In this document: piece after piece, positions 61,907 through 64,000 of the stretch
Layout of the letters: each line of letters begins with the position of its first letter
How positions within the stretch are numbered: the first letter of the stretch is position 1
Assembly: GCF_000302595.1 (NCBI RefSeq)
Contig: NZ_JH947127.1
Location: 787,501 to 851,500 of the forward strand
Origin: Pedobacter arcticus A12
Lineage (GTDB): Bacteria > Bacteroidota > Bacteroidia > Sphingobacteriales > Sphingobacteriaceae
Direction: 5' to 3'
DNA: 64,000 bases
Made by a program: the position numbers and the translations under genes
Notes under the pieces: model-generated
Database searches by the model: none
What the model was told of the DNA's origin: nothing
The model's input: only the letters and a program-made list of their open reading frames with translations

Positions 61907-63418
61907 TTACAGCGCCATTAAAAATTTACCGATTGTATTTAAACTCGCCAAAATTACAATTATCCCAACTGCAACCATAATGGTTTTAGCTGATATTTTA
62001 TTAGAAACCTTTGCCGCAATTGGCGACGCTATTGCGCTACCTATTACCAAACCTGCAACGGCATACCAACGTAAACCATCTAGCATGGTTAAAAACGTTA
62101 ACGAACTCATCAACGCAATAAAAAATCGGGTCATCTTCACCGTTCCTAATGAGTAGCGGGCGTTTCTACCGCCGGCTATCAAAGACGAAAGTACAATTGA
62201 CCCCCATCCTCCGCCACCTACTGCATCAATAAATCCACCGAAAAATCCAAGTGGTGCTATCTTTTTTATCTTATCCGCTTTGGCGACTCTTTTTTTATTT
62301 AAAGCAAAAGCTTTCTTTAATACTACAATTCCTAAAATCAAAGTGTAAACCGAAATTAAGGGTTTTGTGTAGTGGTTATATTCCTCTAAAGATGAAAGGA
62401 TAAACGCACCAGTCACGGCTCCAACTATACCCGGAATAATCAACACTTTAAAGAGCTTTTTATTTACGTTACCCATTTTAAAGTGCATCCAGCCAGCTAT
62501 TCCGTTACTCAATATTTCTGAAATGTGAACTGCCGTACTTGCAGATGCAGGTGGAATACCCATGGACAAAGAAAACGTAGTTGATGTAACTCCGTAAGAC
62601 ATCCCAATTGCTCCATCAACCATGGCAAACACGAAACCGGCGGCTAAAAACCAATAAAACTTTGGATTAATTCCCTCCACATAAGCCCTAAACTCTGGTT
62701 CTTCTTTAAAGATTACGTAAAAAGTCAACGCTGCAAAAGCTACTACCAATGTCCACAGTACCAAACTCACTTTCAAAGAGGAAATTTGTGGCTTTACACC
62801 ATCTTTCTGCACCAAGCCCACTGTCGCTTGGTTCATCGCTCTCACTTTGTCAGAAAAATCTCCACTTAAGGTTGACCGTAACTGACTCATATTTTCCAGA
62901 GTTTCGTCAATCTCTTCTGGAATGTTTTCGTTTAAAACCTGCTTAATACGTTTAGCTACCGTTGGTGATTTACCGTTTGTAGAAATTGCAATCTTCAGAT
63001 TCCCTTTTTTAACTATGGAACCTAAGTAAAAATCACAAAGTTCTGGCGTATCAGCCACATTTACCAAAATACCTTTTGCCTTAGCTAAAGCTCTGATATA
63101 TCGATGTAACTCTTTATTATCGGTTGCTAAAATAACCAACTCCGCTCCTTCTAAATCGCTATCTTCAAACTTGCGTTCTAAAAGATTAATAGTTGCATAC
63201 TTTGTGGCCAATGCTTTTACCTCATTCAAAAATCGATCGGCAACAATGGTAACTTTCGCTTTTGGACTGTTGTTTAATATAGCGTCTAGTTTCTCTAAAC
63301 CTACATTTCCTCCGCCAACAACTAAGGTTTGAAAGTTTTGAAGTTTCAAAAACACCGGGAACAACTCGTTACCGTTATCCACTTCAACTCCTTCTATATT
63401 TTTAATTGATAAACTCAT
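61907..63418 (-). CDS. Fusion of precorrin-2 dehydrogenase/ferrochelatase with a TauE/SafE (TSUP) transporter
   Basis: A 503-residue two-part protein. Residues about 15-165 are the CysG N-terminal/Met8-like siroheme domain: LFPVFLKLQNFQTLVVGGGN (NAD site VVGGGNVGLEKL), VIVADTPELCDFYLGSI-like sequence (VADTPELCDF, about 114-123) and AISTNGKSPTVAKRIKQVLN (about 137-156). A linker and a helix (about 215-236) lead into a TSUP domain with seven or eight helices (about 240-503), with paired motifs FVFAMVDGAIGMSYGVTS and GGFIDAVGGGGWGSIVLSSL. The first part oxidises precorrin-2 and inserts iron; the second would export sulfite or import sulfur compounds. It sits between cysH and the sulfite reductase gene. 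Confidence 0.93.
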   Translation of the reverse strand: MSLSIKNIEGVEVDNGNELFPVFLKLQNFQTLVVGGGNVGLEKLDAILNNSPKAKVTIVADRFLNEVKALATKYATINLLERKFEDSDLEGAELVILATDNKELHRYIRALAKAKGILVNVADTPELCDFYLGSIVKKGNLKIAISTNGKSPTVAKRIKQVLNENIPEEIDETLENMSQLRSTLSGDFSDKVRAMNQATVGLVQKDGVKPQISSLKVSLVLWTLVVAFAALTFYVIFKEEPEFRAYVEGINPKFYWFLAAGFVFAMVDGAIGMSYGVTSTTFSLSMGIPPASASTAVHISEILSNGIAGWMHFKMGNVNKKLFKVLIIPGIVGAVTGAFILSSLEEYNHYTKPLISVYTLILGIVVLKKAFALNKKRVAKADKIKKIAPLGFFGGFIDAVGGGGWGSIVLSSLIAGGRNARYSLGTVKMTRFFIALMSSLTFLTMLDGLRWYAVAGLVIGSAIASPIAAKVSNKISAKTIMVAVGIIVILASLNTIGKFLMAL

Positions 63419-63444
63419 ATAGGCCTTTATTAAGGCTTTAAATT

Positions 63445-64000
63445 TTAATTGCTAGCAGTTGCAGGTACTTCTCTAAAGTTTTTAACCTGATTTAAAAAAT
63501 CACTCGCTTGTGCCAAATAAGCTTCCGCGAAAGCTTGGCTTGGCTCGTTTTTGTTGATCTGTAATATGGTTTCTTTTAAACTTTCTACTCCAAACTGTCC
63601 GGCATAGTTTTCGTCAAAAGCTGTCATCACACCAATCTGTGTACTTTGGCTAACACCCTTATCTAACAACAAAGCTTTTGCAGCACTAACCATCGTATTA
63701 TAAGCATGGTAAATAGCATCCGCCCATCCCTTAGCTTCATAAGTTTCTAGCGCCCAGCTGTATTTCTCTTCTGCTTCGTACATTAAAGTTGCAACCAAAT
63801 CAATGATTACTCCCGCACATTCTCCAACACCAATTGCTTTTTCATATTTCTCCTCGTGTCCCCAATCCACATATTCATGGTCTTCCACATTTGATTGATC
63901 TGCAATTGGCTTCAACATTTGGTAAAAATAATCTTTACCTAAATCATCATAATATTGATGGAAACTTTGGTATGCACTTCCTTTTTCTTTATAATCATCT
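63445..64000 (-). CDS. C-terminal part of a probable sulfite reductase (NirA-like), cut by window edge
   Basis: The frame is open to the window end, so residues N-terminal to DDYKEKGSAYQSF are not visible; the called ATG at 63918 is internal. The 184 residues seen are helical: DLGKDYFYQMLKPIADQS, YVDWGHEEKYEKAIGVGECA and GVIIDLVATLMYEAEEKYSW, with KGWADAIYHAYNTMVSAAKA in the second half. This resembles the C-terminal HEPN-like extension found after the siroheme/Fe-S domains in Bacteroidota nitrite/sulfite reductases. Position next to siroheme and cys genes fits sulfite reductase. The catalytic domains are outside the window, so this is a contextual call. Confidence 0.72.
   Translation of the reverse strand, partial: DDYKEKGSAYQSFHQYYDDLGKDYFYQMLKPIADQSNVEDHEYVDWGHEEKYEKAIGVGECAGVIIDLVATLMYEAEEKYSWALETYEAKGWADAIYHAYNTMVSAAKALLLDKGVSQSTQIGVMTAFDENYAGQFGVESLKETILQINKNEPSQAFAEAYLAQASDFLNQVKNFREVPATASN

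Overview
The window looks like a chromosomal segment of a Bacteroidota bacterium, most likely Sphingobacteriaceae (Pedobacter or a close relative). This is inferred from several things: AT-rich DNA, promoter-like TAnnTTTG boxes with an upstream TTG/TTTG, a TonB receptor with a CarboxypepD_reg-like N-terminus, a lipoprotein BamA homologue (TamL) next to TamB, a DnaE carrying its own DnaQ-like exonuclease, an SDR-type threonine dehydrogenase beside kbl, and a CrtZ-type carotenoid hydroxylase. There is no rRNA, CRISPR array, phage or conjugative module. Most genes are housekeeping or metabolic, separated by spacers unusually rich in repeats.

Layout. 1-235: three tandem 76-77 bp units whose minus strand resembles the 5' half of a tRNA. 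510-1610: a membrane-anchored protein and a PRC-barrel protein. 1758-5847: old-yellow-enzyme reductase, divergent from a TonB receptor/thioredoxin pair with a palindrome inside its promoter. 6323-11713: DoxX-like protein, dihydrolipoyl dehydrogenase, then threonine degradation (tdh, kbl) divergent from an Lrp-type regulator. 11844-12311: IS200-like (RAYT-type) transposase with REP-like hairpins downstream. 12752-20331: RND efflux operon headed by two TetR regulators, with a third TetR beside it. 20402-22760: crtZ, murB and an ECF sigma factor with a striking inverted repeat at its promoter. 22826-26820: a large TlpA-like protein, a 58-codon small gene, and a folE/ECF sigma/DoxX-like operon. 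27258-31622: dnaE.

31955-37054: YoeB/YefM toxin-antitoxin with its TGTACA operator, miaA, an acidic-tailed protein, CCA-adding enzyme, and TsaC/Sua5. 37257-40954: surface polysaccharide genes (nucleotide-sugar dehydrogenase, O-antigen ligase-like protein, an internally deleted GT2 glycosyltransferase remnant that had not been called, and a GT25). 41200-45532: dapD, S4-domain protein, Gfo/Idh/MocA oxidoreductase, guanine-deaminase-like enzyme, Skp/OmpH lipoprotein and thioredoxin. 45795-48710: MBOAT acyltransferase plus SGNH-like partner. 48758-56078: tamB-tamL. 56249-58605: LysE exporter, TetR, small outer-membrane barrel. 58827-64000: assimilatory sulfate reduction (cysN, cysD, APS-reductase-type cysH, a precorrin-2 dehydrogenase/TSUP fusion, and the C-terminus of a probable sulfite reductase cut by the window edge).

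The sulfur cluster reads as one pathway: CysDN makes APS, CysH (with the four Fe-S cysteines of APS reductases, and no APS kinase seen) makes sulfite, the edge gene would reduce sulfite, and the fusion protein joins the siroheme-cofactor step to a TauE/SafE-type transporter in one chain. No clearly new defence or mobile system was found. The items most worth following up are the fusion protein, the ECF promoter inverted repeat, the tRNA-like tandem array, the 164-bp inverted dispersed repeat pair, the REP/RAYT locus and the small gene at 24919-25095.
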